Translations under genes and position numbers: made by a program
In this document: in pieces, positions 1 to 8,081 of the stretch
Layout of the letters: each line of letters opens with the position of its first letter
How positions within the stretch are numbered: position 1 is the stretch's first letter
The notes under the pieces: model-generated
Databases searched by the model: none
Seen by the model: the letters and a program-made list of their open reading frames with translations, nothing else
Told to the model about the DNA's origin: nothing
NCBI GenBank assembly: GCA_022824305.1
Contig: JAJEAD010000098.1
Location: 16,664-80,663 of the forward strand
Length of the DNA: 64,000 bases
Direction of reading: 5' to 3'
Source: Gammaproteobacteria bacterium
Lineage (GTDB): Bacteria > Pseudomonadota > Gammaproteobacteria > HK1

Positions 1-2
1 AC

Positions 3-554
3 GATGAAGGCAGGCCTTGCCCGAGAGGCGACGACGGCGAGATTTGCGTGCGCAACGGATCGCTGATCAGCGAGTACGAGAACGCACCGGAGAAGACCCG
101 GGAAGCGTTCACCGCGGACGGCTTCTACCGCACCGGCGACATCGGACACGTCGATGAAGAGGGCTACTACTACATCGTCGACCGCAAGAAGGACATGATC
201 ATCTCCGGCGGGGCCAACATCTACCCGGCCGAAATCGAAGCGGTGTTTCGTGAGCACCCGGCGGTCAGGGACGTCGGAGTCGTCGGCATTCCCGACGAGC
301 ACTGGGGAGAATCGATACAGGCGGTGCTGGTCATCGATGCCGGCGACGGGTGCGACGAAGAGTCGCTGCGCGCATTTGCCGAAGAGCGTCTGGCCGACTA
401 CAAGCGCCCGCGGGTCTACCGCTTCCTGGAGCACTTGCCGTACACGCCGGAAGGCAAGCTCCGGAAGCGGGATTTGCGTCAACCGCTTTCCGCCGGGCAG
501 AGTGCGGACCGGGGCGCCGCTTCCCGGGCCTCGGGGTTGGAGGGAAAAGAATGA
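3..554 (+). CDS. Acyl-CoA synthetase / AMP-dependent ligase, C-terminal part (5' end outside window)
   Basis: This is the C-terminal part of an adenylate-forming acyl-CoA ligase, which activates a carboxylic acid with ATP and transfers it to CoA. The reading frame is open from the first bases and begins inside the family motif GDDGEICVRN. It continues through the hinge motif FYRTGDIGHVDEEGYYYIVDRKKD and the C-terminal subdomain, ending with PEGKLRKRDL, whose Lys is the catalytic lysine of the family. About two-thirds of a normal ligase lies upstream of the window. The stop overlaps the next start (ATGA at 551-554), so it is translationally coupled to the PhyH-like dioxygenase. The substrate cannot be told from this part. 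Confidence 0.93.
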   Translation, partial: DEGRPCPRGDDGEICVRNGSLISEYENAPEKTREAFTADGFYRTGDIGHVDEEGYYYIVDRKKDMIISGGANIYPAEIEAVFREHPAVRDVGVVGIPDEHWGESIQAVLVIDAGDGCDEESLRAFAEERLADYKRPRVYRFLEHLPYTPEGKLRKRDLRQPLSAGQSADRGAASRASGLEGKE

Positions 555-1396
555 GCAAGGCGATCGAGGTGCTGCCGGGCTACCGGCCGGTGGCGACGGG
601 AGAGCCGGGCGAAGAGGCCGTCCTCGCCTACGAGCGCGACGGCGTGGTCTGTCTGCGGGGCGCATTCGACGCGGAATGGGTGACGCTCGGCCGGCGGGCG
701 GTGGCGGCGGCGCTTCGCACCCGGGCGCAGTCGCGCGAGCATGCCCGGCACCGCAAGGGAGACGAGGCCGGGGAGTTCTTCTTCGATACCTTCCTCTGGA
801 AACGCCTTCCCTCCTTCCGCCGCTTCACCTTCGAGTCGCCGGCCTCGGCGCTCGCCCGGGGGGTCATGCGCTCGAGCTCGCTGCTGCTCTACTTCGACAT
901 GGCGATCGTGAAGGAGCCGGGCACCAGCGCGCGCACTCCCTGGCACTACGACGAGGCGTACTGGCCGGTGTCGGGCACGCAGGTCTGCAACGTCTGGATC
1001 GCGCTCGACCGGGTTCCCGTCGACACCGCCCTGCGATTCGTGCCCGGCTCCCACCGCTTCGAGGACGAGTACCGGGCGGTGGACTTCTTCACCGCGGACA
1101 GCAAGCGCGGTCAGACCCGGCCCGATCCGCCCCGATGGGATCTGATCGAAGGCGAGCACCGCGTGGCGTGTGCTCCGATGGAGCCCGGAGACTGCGCGAT
1201 CATCAACCTGCGCACCCACCACAGCGCTCCCGGCAACCCGCAGCGGCGCAACCGCCGCCGGGTCATCTGCACCCACTGGTTCGGCGACGACGCGCGCTTC
1301 AACGACAAGCCCTGGGAGTGCGGCCCGAACGAGCGTGGCGAGGGGCTGGTGCACGGCGGGTCGCTGGAATGCGCCACCTTTCCCCGCGTGCACTAA
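551..1396 (+). CDS. Phytanoyl-CoA dioxygenase (PhyH) family Fe(II)/2-oxoglutarate oxygenase
   Basis: This 281-aa protein belongs to the PhyH family, which hydroxylates acyl-CoA or small-molecule substrates using Fe(II), O2 and 2-oxoglutarate. The iron-binding HxD pair is visible in TPWHYDEAYWPV (about H132 and D134). The family motif LRFVPGSHRF follows, and a distal His lies in NLRTHHSAPGN near residue 224 with Arg residues downstream for 2-oxoglutarate. The start is the ATG inside the ATGA overlap with the upstream ligase gene. Coupling to an acyl-CoA ligase suggests the substrate may be a CoA thioester, but many PhyH proteins act on free metabolites. Confidence 0.9.
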   Translation: MSKAIEVLPGYRPVATGEPGEEAVLAYERDGVVCLRGAFDAEWVTLGRRAVAAALRTRAQSREHARHRKGDEAGEFFFDTFLWKRLPSFRRFTFESPASALARGVMRSSSLLLYFDMAIVKEPGTSARTPWHYDEAYWPVSGTQVCNVWIALDRVPVDTALRFVPGSHRFEDEYRAVDFFTADSKRGQTRPDPPRWDLIEGEHRVACAPMEPGDCAIINLRTHHSAPGNPQRRNRRRVICTHWFGDDARFNDKPWECGPNERGEGLVHGGSLECATFPRVH

Positions 1397-1397
1397 T

Positions 1398-1497
1398 GTG
1401 CTGGACCGCAAGTGGATAGGACTATGATTTTCCTTTGAATCAAACAAATGCGCGCGAAACAGCCCTCATGAAGTAGAGCTCAATTGCGGTCCAGCAC
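1398..1497. repeat. 100-bp MITE-like element with 14-bp perfect terminal inverted repeats
   Basis: GTGCTGGACCGCAA at 1398-1411 is the exact reverse complement of 1484-1497. The 72 bp between them are much richer in A+T than the flanks and encode nothing convincing. The arms are too far apart for an intrinsic terminator. Length and structure fit a miniature inverted-repeat element or a relic of an insertion sequence. No clear target duplication was seen. Confidence 0.5.
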
Positions 1498-1568
1498 CCT
1501 AACTTGAAGGTCGGAGCGACCACGGGCAGTCTCCGCTACCGGCGGGACGGCGAGGCAGGAGAACGAGG

Positions 1569-2516
1569 ATGACGCGAAGGCCGAAGGTCGGACTGATGAT
1601 GCCGCAGACCACGGGCATGCGCGGCCCGGGGACGCACCCCTGGCGCGAAGTGCGGGAGCTGGCCCGGCTCGCGGAGGACGTGGGCTTCGATTCGATCTGG
1701 GTGGTCGACCACTTCCTCTACCTGCTCGACGGCGAGGAGGCGGCTCGCGGAGCGTGGGAGGGCTGGTCGCTGCTCTCCGCGCTTGCCGCCTGCACGCACC
1801 GGGCCGAGCTCGGCACCCTCGTCCTCGGTATGGGCTTCCGCAACCCCGCGCTGCTCGCCAAGATGGCGGAGACGGTGGACGACATCAGCGAGGGCCGGCT
1901 CATCCTCGGGATCGGCGCCGGCTACCACGACTTCGAGTACCGGGCCTTCGGCTTTGCCACCGACCACAAGTTCGCCCGTTTCAGGGAGGGCATCGAGATC
2001 GTCAGCACCCTGCTGAAGAAGGGCGCGATCGACTTCGACGGCAAGTACTACCAGGCGAGGGAGTGCGAGCTCCGGCCCCGCGGGCCGCGAGCGGTGGGGC
2101 CGCCGATCCTGGTCGGCACCATCGGGCCGAAGACGATGCGGTTGACCGCGAAGTACGCGGACATGTGGAACGCCTACTACGACGACACCAAGAACCAGCC
2201 TTCGCGCGTCGCTCCCTACCGCGAGATGGTGGACGAGGCCTGCCGGGACACCGGCCGCGACCCCGCGACCCTGGAGCGCAGCGTCACCATGCTGGTGGCG
2301 GGTCCGGACGTCGACCCCTGGTGGTCACGCCTGCCTTCGGGCCGGGCGGACGCCATCGTTCCGTTCACCGGCGGGCCCGAAGCGCTGGCGGAGGAGCTCC
2401 TTGCCTACGCCCGCGAAGGCATCTCGCACGTTCAGATCTCCCTGGACCCGACGACCCCGGAGACCATCGAAGGGCTTGCCGGAGTCTTCGAGCATCTCGG
2501 ACGCGCCGCTTCGTAG
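1569..2516 (+). CDS. Luciferase-like (LLM class) flavin- or F420-dependent oxidoreductase
   Basis: This 315-aa protein has the bacterial-luciferase TIM-barrel fold, which uses reduced FMN or F420 for monooxygenation or hydride transfer. Family marks are the N-terminal VGLMMPQTT strand, the segment LARLAEDVGFDSIWVVDHFLY, the GRLILGIGAGYH motif and PPILVGTIGPKTMRLTAKYAD in the C-terminal half. An AGGAG site lies about 8 bases before the ATG. It is preceded by the small inverted-repeat element and is convergent with the cytochrome genes. The cofactor and substrate cannot be decided from sequence. A related but distinct enzyme lies at 16207-17043. Confidence 0.88.
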   Translation: MTRRPKVGLMMPQTTGMRGPGTHPWREVRELARLAEDVGFDSIWVVDHFLYLLDGEEAARGAWEGWSLLSALAACTHRAELGTLVLGMGFRNPALLAKMAETVDDISEGRLILGIGAGYHDFEYRAFGFATDHKFARFREGIEIVSTLLKKGAIDFDGKYYQARECELRPRGPRAVGPPILVGTIGPKTMRLTAKYADMWNAYYDDTKNQPSRVAPYREMVDEACRDTGRDPATLERSVTMLVAGPDVDPWWSRLPSGRADAIVPFTGGPEALAEELLAYAREGISHVQISLDPTTPETIEGLAGVFEHLGRAAS

Positions 2517-2674
2517 CCCGCGCGGGTGGCGCTTCGTCCCGGCGTGCGAGCGCAGCATGGACCGTGCAGCGAAGCAGGTAGCCGACACTACGTCGAAGCG
2601 GCTCGAGGGAGTACGGTCCGCCAACACGGGCAGATTGGCATCCGCCAGCCAGGAGACCGGTGAGATGTTGCGCC

Positions 2675-3277
2675 CTAGGTCGAGGAGTGGTCGCCGCCGT
2701 TGCGCCTCACCCACTTCCGGCCGTTCAGCATGGGCAGGACGAGGTTCTCCCGCTTCCAGACCAGGTAGAAGAGGATGGCGGCGACGTGCAGCGCGACGAG
2801 CGCCAGCACCACCTTGGCGAAGAGGTTGTGGTATCCCGTCATCAGCAGCACGGTGTCGGAAGATACCTCCGATGCCAGGGGCCCGGAGAAGAAGAGGCCG
2901 TCGTCCTCGGAGAAGAGGCCCGTCAGCGCCTGGGCGGTGAGCGCGAGCAGCATCGCGATGACGGAAAGGGCGCCGAGCGGGTTGTGTCCGGGGGTGCCGC
3001 TCGGCCGTCGGCGACCGACCTGCCGAAGGTAGTCCGGGAGGCCGCGCAGGCTGGCGAACAGGGTTCGGTGGCGGATCGGCGCGGGGCCGACGAAGCCCCA
3101 CATGTAGCGGAAGATCAGCAGGCACCCGGTCAGGTATCCCAGGTAGATGTGCCACTGCATCACCGAGAAGGTGCGGAACTCGCCGAGACTCCAGCCGGCG
3201 ATCACCGAAGCGGCGAGCGCCCAGTGCCACAGGCGGGTTACCGGATCCCAGACCGCCTCTCTGCGATAGCCCTCCAC
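2675..3277 (-). CDS. Cytochrome b561-family di-heme membrane protein
   Basis: This is an integral-membrane di-heme cytochrome b, likely a partner for the adjacent cytochrome c'. The protein starts with the family signature VWDPVTRLWHWAL. It has four hydrophobic helices and heme-ligand histidines in RLWHW, MQWHIYLGYL, GYHNLFA and VALHVAAI. I chose the GTG at 3275-3277, which gives 200 aa and has a GAGG-like site upstream. A GTG at 3331 would add 18 residues rich in Arg that look non-native. It lies a short distance downstream of the c' gene on the same strand, so the two probably form an operon. Confidence 0.88.
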   Translation of the reverse strand: MEGYRREAVWDPVTRLWHWALAASVIAGWSLGEFRTFSVMQWHIYLGYLTGCLLIFRYMWGFVGPAPIRHRTLFASLRGLPDYLRQVGRRRPSGTPGHNPLGALSVIAMLLALTAQALTGLFSEDDGLFFSGPLASEVSSDTVLLMTGYHNLFAKVVLALVALHVAAILFYLVWKRENLVLPMLNGRKWVRRNGGDHSST

Positions 3278-3388
3278 GTTCGCTTCACCGCCTCGGGTTC
3301 GCCGCGTCCGCCGCTTTGGCAGGGTGAGCACGGGAGCGCGGGCGCAGCGTTGCCGGCCACCGGGCCGGATGGCTCCGGCGCACTGAAG

Positions 3389-3859
3389 CTACATCTTGTC
3401 GGCGCGGAAGTCGTCGTGGCAGCCCTTGCACGCGTTGCCCACCGCTCCAATCTTCGAGCGCAGCGCGTCGAGCCCGTCGCCCGCCGCCGCCGCGAGCTGC
3501 GAGGAAGCCTCGATCAGCGCCTGGGCCTTCTCTCCCGCTTCCGGCCATGTGGACCAGAGCTCGGGGAGCGCGCGGGTCTTGCCTTCATACGCGTCGTTGC
3601 CGGAGCCGGCCGGCCACATCGCCGCCGCGTCAATTTTGACCACTGCGTCGAAGTTGGCCGCATAGGTCCTTGCCGCGTCCGCGTCGTACTCCATTGCGCC
3701 CTTCGCCATCTGGAAGAGAGGACCCACGTACCAGCTCTGGAGCGTCATCGCCGCGCGTCGGGCCTTGATCGCTTTCTCGTTGGGATCGTCGGCGGCGGAG
3801 GCGCCGAATGCGAGGGAAAGACCGAGGAGAACGAAGAGCCATCGAGACGCCGAGTGCAT
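3389..3859 (-). CDS. Periplasmic cytochrome c' (class II c-type)
   Basis: This small secreted heme protein is about 156 aa. It begins with a signal peptide (MHSASRWLFVLLGLSLAFGASAA) and ends with the class II heme site CKGCH close to the C terminus, as expected for four-helix cytochrome c'. The ATG at 3857-3859 is preferred over an in-frame start 21 bp upstream because a GGGAGG site stands 7-8 bases before it. Cytochromes c' bind NO or CO, or pass electrons; next to a b561 gene the pair probably forms a small redox module. It overlaps no other gene. Confidence 0.92.
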   Translation of the reverse strand: MHSASRWLFVLLGLSLAFGASAADDPNEKAIKARRAAMTLQSWYVGPLFQMAKGAMEYDADAARTYAANFDAVVKIDAAAMWPAGSGNDAYEGKTRALPELWSTWPEAGEKAQALIEASSQLAAAAGDGLDALRSKIGAVGNACKGCHDDFRADKM

Positions 3860-3997
3860 GGAAACCTCCCGGATCAGCACCTTGGAGTAACGTCGACGGC
3901 TGAGTCTAGCACGCGGCTCGAGGGTCCGGATGGCAGGCCCTCTGCCGCCCGGATCGACGACCGGGAAAGGTCTACGGAAAGGCCTGCGCCCCGAGCT

Positions 3998-5101
3998 TCA
4001 GGTTCGCTTCGACGGCGGCACCAGCACGAGCTTGCCGGTGAATCGCTTGGCGAGGAAGTCGCTCTGCGCGTCCGCGATGTCCTTCAGGGGGTAGGTCTTC
4101 GCCACCACGGGACGGACTTCGTCACGCGCGATGTAGGACACGAGGCGCTCGAACACGCCGTCCTCCTGGAAAGTGCATCCGATCAGGGTCAGGTCGCGGA
4201 GATAGAGGGTGCGGAGATCGAGCTCGACCAGGGGGCCGGCGATGGCGCCGGCGGTGACATAGCGTCCCCCGGATCGCAGCGCGTCGAGGAGCCCGGGCCA
4301 GCGCGGCCCCCCGACGAGATCCACGACCAGGTCCAGAGTGGCGCCGCCGACCGCGTCCGCCACTTCGGCATCCCGTTCGACGATCTCGTCCGCGCCGAGC
4401 GCACGCACTTCGTCGGCCTTGGCCGCGGCCGCCTGCGCGACGACGAAGGCGCCGCGTCGCTTGGCGAGCTGAATTGCCGCGCTGCCGACTCCTCCCGAGG
4501 CGCCGGTGACGAGCACGCGTTCGGAGCCGAGGGCGGCGCGCTGGAGCATGTTCTCGGCGGTCGACCACGCGCAGGGAATCGAGGCGAGCTCGACGTCGCT
4601 CCACGCGCACTCCACCGCCCAGGTCTCGCTCGCCGGGGCCCGTGCGTACTGCGCGAACGCGCCGTCGACCTCCGATCCCAGGGTGTCGCACTCGAAGGGG
4701 CGATATCCGCGGTAGTGACGAAGCAGGGCGGAGACGATGACCCGCTCGCCGATCCTCTCCGGGGGCACGCCGTCACCGACGGCGACGATGCGTCCGCAGC
4801 AGTCGGCGCCCTGGATGCGCGGGAAGCGCATGGGAGCCCCCGTCCAGCTCGCGTCCGCGGCGTCCACGGACGCGAGCCCTTGGGCGCCGCCGGAGCTGCT
4901 GTCGGCGCTCACCTTCTTCGAGTACCAGCCGATGCGGGTATTGATGTCGGTGTTGTTGACGCCGGCGGCCGCGACCCGGATCAGGACTTCACCGGCCCGG
5001 GGGCGAGGCACCGGCACGTCCTCCCGGTACTCGAGGCGATCGAGTCCGCCGTGTCCGGTGAGGAGCACCGCGCACATGCGATCCGGAATCCTCTCGTTCA
5101 T
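3998..5101 (-). CDS. Zinc-type alcohol dehydrogenase / quinone oxidoreductase (MDR superfamily)
   Basis: This 367-aa medium-chain dehydrogenase/reductase oxidises or reduces small carbonyl compounds with NAD(P)(H). A GroES-like N-terminal domain contains VLIRVAAAGVNNTDINTRIGWY. The Rossmann domain carries LVTGASGGVGSAAIQLAK, the typical AxxGGVGS nucleotide-binding motif. The start (ATG 5099-5101) overlaps the stop of coaE by four bases (ATGA), so it is translated after coaE. Longer in-frame starts upstream run through coaE and are rejected. Between the domains there is a stretch with several Cys, but zinc ligation is not certain. Confidence 0.87.
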   Translation of the reverse strand: MNERIPDRMCAVLLTGHGGLDRLEYREDVPVPRPRAGEVLIRVAAAGVNNTDINTRIGWYSKKVSADSSSGGAQGLASVDAADASWTGAPMRFPRIQGADCCGRIVAVGDGVPPERIGERVIVSALLRHYRGYRPFECDTLGSEVDGAFAQYARAPASETWAVECAWSDVELASIPCAWSTAENMLQRAALGSERVLVTGASGGVGSAAIQLAKRRGAFVVAQAAAAKADEVRALGADEIVERDAEVADAVGGATLDLVVDLVGGPRWPGLLDALRSGGRYVTAGAIAGPLVELDLRTLYLRDLTLIGCTFQEDGVFERLVSYIARDEVRPVVAKTYPLKDIADAQSDFLAKRFTGKLVLVPPSKRT

Positions 5102-5751
5102 GTCGTGTCCCGCCCTCCTGCGTGCTCGCCGCGTGTATCCGGGCGACCTCCGAGACCCGCCCTGGCGCGCCGCCATTCCGCCTCCAGCCGGCGCTCGAGC
5201 AGGGCGACTTCGCCGTCGTTCTCGATGACGACGTGGGCGCGATCGACACGCTCGCGGTCGGACATCTGAACGTCGATTCGACGCCGCACCTCCGCCTCGA
5301 GGGAGCCGTCGCGCTCCATGGCCCGGCGCAGCGCGGTGTCCGGGTCGCTCAGGATCACCCAGACCTCGTCCACGAGGTCCTCCCACCCCGCTTCCAGCAG
5401 CACCGCCGCCTCCAGCACCACGACGCCTTCGGGGTCGCAAGCGCGCAGGGCCGAGATCCGCTGCTGCGCCAGGCGCCGGATCTCCGGCCACACGATGCCG
5501 GTCAGGCGCTCGAGCGCGCGGCGGTCGCCGAAAGCGAGGCCGGCGAGCGCGCGGCGGTCGATGCGGCCGTCTTCGCTCGCGAGCTCCGCTCCGAATGCGG
5601 AGAGGATCGCGCGGTACGCGCGCGTGCCCGGCTCGTAGGCAAGGTGGCCGAGCCGGTCCGCATCGACGAGATGCCCTCCCAGGCGCTCCAGGCAGCGCGC
5701 CGCGGTCGACTTGCCGGAGGCGATCGATCCGGTGAGGCCGATGACCATCAA
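5098..5751 (-). CDS. coaE: Dephospho-CoA kinase
   Basis: CoaE phosphorylates the ribose 3'-OH of dephospho-CoA, the last step of CoA synthesis in the cytoplasm. The 217-aa protein opens with the P-loop IGLTGSIASGKST and has the CoaE-specific DADRLGHLAYEPGT and VVVLEAAVLLEAGWEDLVDEVWVI segments. Length is normal. Two ATG codons stand next to each other at the start; either may be used. In many Gammaproteobacteria coaE sits beside pilus genes. Here it is followed by a dehydrogenase in ATGA overlap and preceded by an MFS transporter, an unusual setting. Confidence 0.95.
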   Translation of the reverse strand: MMVIGLTGSIASGKSTAARCLERLGGHLVDADRLGHLAYEPGTRAYRAILSAFGAELASEDGRIDRRALAGLAFGDRRALERLTGIVWPEIRRLAQQRISALRACDPEGVVVLEAAVLLEAGWEDLVDEVWVILSDPDTALRRAMERDGSLEAEVRRRIDVQMSDRERVDRAHVVIENDGEVALLERRLEAEWRRARAGLGGRPDTRGEHAGGRDTT

Positions 5752-5773
5752 CCCGTTCGCGGGTCGGAAGGGA

Positions 5774-7018
5774 TCACGAGGAAGCGGGAACGCGCGCCGG
5801 CATCTCGTCTCCCCCGTGGGGGTCCGAGCGGCCGAGGCGGGGGTGCACGGTGCGAGAGAGCAGGCTCAGGCCCAGCATCAGCGCGCCGGTGGCCGCGAAC
5901 ACCGCGGGCAGCGCGGCGAAGGCGAGGAGCACGGAGAAGAAGGCCGGAGCGCAGATCTCGCCGCAGTCCCGGTAGGTCGAGTACACCGTGGTCATTTCGG
6001 TGCGCTCCCCGCGACGCACCAGCAGCATGAAGGGGAGGTTGGCCACGGCGTCGAGCGAGACCATGGCGAGGGTGGATGCGAGCAGCACGACGATGGCGAG
6101 CCAGGGCCACCCCGCGAGCAGGGATGCGCCTGCGGTGAGCACTCCCGACACGAAGAATCCCACGCGCAGGATTCTGCGGATTCCGAAACGCCGAACGACT
6201 CGTCCGAAGAGCGGGAGGAAGATCAGGAAACCGGAGCCGATGGAGATGAGCGCGCCGGCGAGGATCTTGCTGTACCCGGACTCGACCACGTAGATGGGCA
6301 CGTACACGAAGAACATCACCCACCAGACGTAGCGCCCGACGGCGGCCACCCACGCGAAGACCAGGCGGGGTTGCCGGAAGAAGCGTGCGAAGTGTCGCAC
6401 CGGGTTGGGGGAGCGCCCCTGGAAGACGGTGAGCGTCTCGGTGTCGCGCAGGCGCAGGCGCCAGAAGTAGGCGAGACACACGAGAGCGGAGACGCTGCTC
6501 AGCGCGTAGGCGGCCCGGATGTCCACCGCGTCGGCGAGCCACGCGCCGAGCGTGGGTCCGATCATCCAGGCCACGCCCGCGTACATGAGCCGGATCGGCT
6601 CGGCCCGCGTGTACTCGGTGCGGGATACGTGGTCGAGGATGTAGAGGCTGAGGCACACGGTCATGGTGATAACCGCGCCGATGCGCAGGATGAGGCCGAG
6701 GACGAGGAAGGGGAACGAGCCGGCCATCATGGAAAGGGTCGCTCCGGCCAGCATCAGCGCGCCGAGCGTGTACACCCATCGGCGGGCGAGCTTGCGCACC
6801 AGCCAGGGCACGGTGAGGGTCGCGGCGAGACCCGCAAAGCTCACCACGAGAAAGAGCACGCTGACGCTCTGGGCGTTCCCGAGCAGGCGCAGGGCCTCGA
6901 TCGGAATCAGCGAGACGACGGTCGACCGGGCGAGACACTCCATCGCGAAGAGTCCCGCGAGCGACTCGGCGCCCGGCGCCTGAAAGCGCTGCAGCCAGAC
7001 CGGCCGTCTGACGTCCAT
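5774..7018 (-). CDS. MFS transporter
   Basis: This 414-aa protein has about twelve hydrophobic segments and the major-facilitator layout. The loop between helices 2 and 3 contains LTVPWLVRKLARRWVYTLG, a weak match to the family loop motif, and a similar basic loop recurs in the second half (LPLFGRVVRRFGIRRILRVG). It lies 22 bp upstream of coaE on the same strand. The substrate is unknown. A second, unrelated-looking MFS gene is at 10308-11543. Confidence 0.85.
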   Translation of the reverse strand: MDVRRPVWLQRFQAPGAESLAGLFAMECLARSTVVSLIPIEALRLLGNAQSVSVLFLVVSFAGLAATLTVPWLVRKLARRWVYTLGALMLAGATLSMMAGSFPFLVLGLILRIGAVITMTVCLSLYILDHVSRTEYTRAEPIRLMYAGVAWMIGPTLGAWLADAVDIRAAYALSSVSALVCLAYFWRLRLRDTETLTVFQGRSPNPVRHFARFFRQPRLVFAWVAAVGRYVWWVMFFVYVPIYVVESGYSKILAGALISIGSGFLIFLPLFGRVVRRFGIRRILRVGFFVSGVLTAGASLLAGWPWLAIVVLLASTLAMVSLDAVANLPFMLLVRRGERTEMTTVYSTYRDCGEICAPAFFSVLLAFAALPAVFAATGALMLGLSLLSRTVHPRLGRSDPHGGDEMPARVPASS

Positions 7019-7200
7019 GGCTCAGTCGAGCGTTTCCGGAGGATTCGCCGGGTCCGTTGAAGGCGCGGCAAGGATATGACATTCGGGCGCGGCGAACACT
7101 ACGTGATTTCCACGAATTCGCCGACGCGTCGCGTGGCCGCGGCGCCTTCCGCGCCGGGATCGGGTTTCGGGGACCGGGCGAGTCCGGGAAGCGCCGGCCC

Positions 7201-8031
7201 TCAGCCGCCGCGGGCCGCAAACTCCGCCGCGGCCGCCTCCACCGTCATGAACTCCGCCCCCTCCCGCGCCAGGATGTCGATGAGCTGCTCCAGCACCAGC
7301 ATCCGGTGGCCGCGTCCCATGACCATCGGGTGGAAGGTGTAGGTCGCCACCCCCCACTCGTACTCCCGCGCCATGTAGCGATAGTCGGCGATCCAGTTCT
7401 CGAGCACCGCGCTTCCCGCCTTGAGACCCGGCAGGACCCCGTTGTCGCGGTGGGCGAACTCGAAGTGCGGATAGTCGTCGAGGCTCCAGCTCACCGGCAT
7501 CTCGATGAGCGGGGTCTCCTCGCCGAACTCGACCGCCTCCTCGAGCGTGACGACATCGCCGGTGCGGGCGCGGTAGGGCAGGTAGTCATGCGCCATCATG
7601 CTGCTGTCGTAGACGAATCCCTCCGCGAGCAGCAGCTCGACGGTGTGCGGGCTCAGGTCCCAGGACGGCGAGCGGTATCCCCGTGCCCGGCGGCCCGACA
7701 GCGCTTCGATGGCCTCGTTCCCCCGTACGAGTCCCTCGTGCTCCTGTTGCCGGCTCAGCTTCGCCGGGGGCACGTGGGTCCACCCGTGGTGTCCCACCTC
7801 GTGTCCGGCGGACGCGACCCGCTCGCAGATCTCCGGGTAGGTCCCGATGGTGACGCCGGGAATGAACCACGACGCCGGGACGTCCCGGCTCTTCAGCAGG
7901 TCGAGGATGCGCAGCGCACCGACCGCCCCGAACTCCCCGCGGGAGATGGGGGTCGGCGTGGTCATGCCTCCGGCGATGAACCCCGACATGGCATCGAAAT
8001 CGAAGCTCAGGCAGACGATGTGGCGGCTCAT
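7201..8031 (-). CDS. Polysaccharide deacetylase-fold hydrolase (NodB/PuuE-like)
   Basis: This 276-aa carbohydrate-esterase-4-fold protein has the metal-binding Asp pair in LSFDFDAMSG near the N terminus and the HxxxH-type metal site in GHEVGHHGWTH. RGYRSPSWDLSPHTVELL is the usual third motif. Members of this branch hydrolyse amide bonds in sugars or in small rings (for example cofactor-independent allantoinase PuuE). I chose the ATG at 8029-8031; the much longer in-frame extension reads through the neighbouring gene in the wrong frame. It follows the DmdA-like gene on the same strand. A paralogue with the same motifs is at 35954-36874. Confidence 0.87.
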   Translation of the reverse strand: MSRHIVCLSFDFDAMSGFIAGGMTTPTPISRGEFGAVGALRILDLLKSRDVPASWFIPGVTIGTYPEICERVASAGHEVGHHGWTHVPPAKLSRQQEHEGLVRGNEAIEALSGRRARGYRSPSWDLSPHTVELLLAEGFVYDSSMMAHDYLPYRARTGDVVTLEEAVEFGEETPLIEMPVSWSLDDYPHFEFAHRDNGVLPGLKAGSAVLENWIADYRYMAREYEWGVATYTFHPMVMGRGHRMLVLEQLIDILAREGAEFMTVEAAAAEFAARGG

Positions 8032-8081
8032 GGTGGTTGCTCCTCGAGTTCTTGCGCTTCCCGCCCGCGGGCGCCGGGCGG

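Noticed and set aside
1398..1497. Intrinsic terminator for the PhyH gene
   Set aside because: The arms match but are separated by 72 bases and no T-run follows.
2660..5269. Long plus-strand open frame (869 codons) over the cytochrome and dehydrogenase genes
   Set aside because: It is antisense to well-supported genes, rich in Arg, His, Gly and Val, and shows no domain; high GC keeps such frames open.
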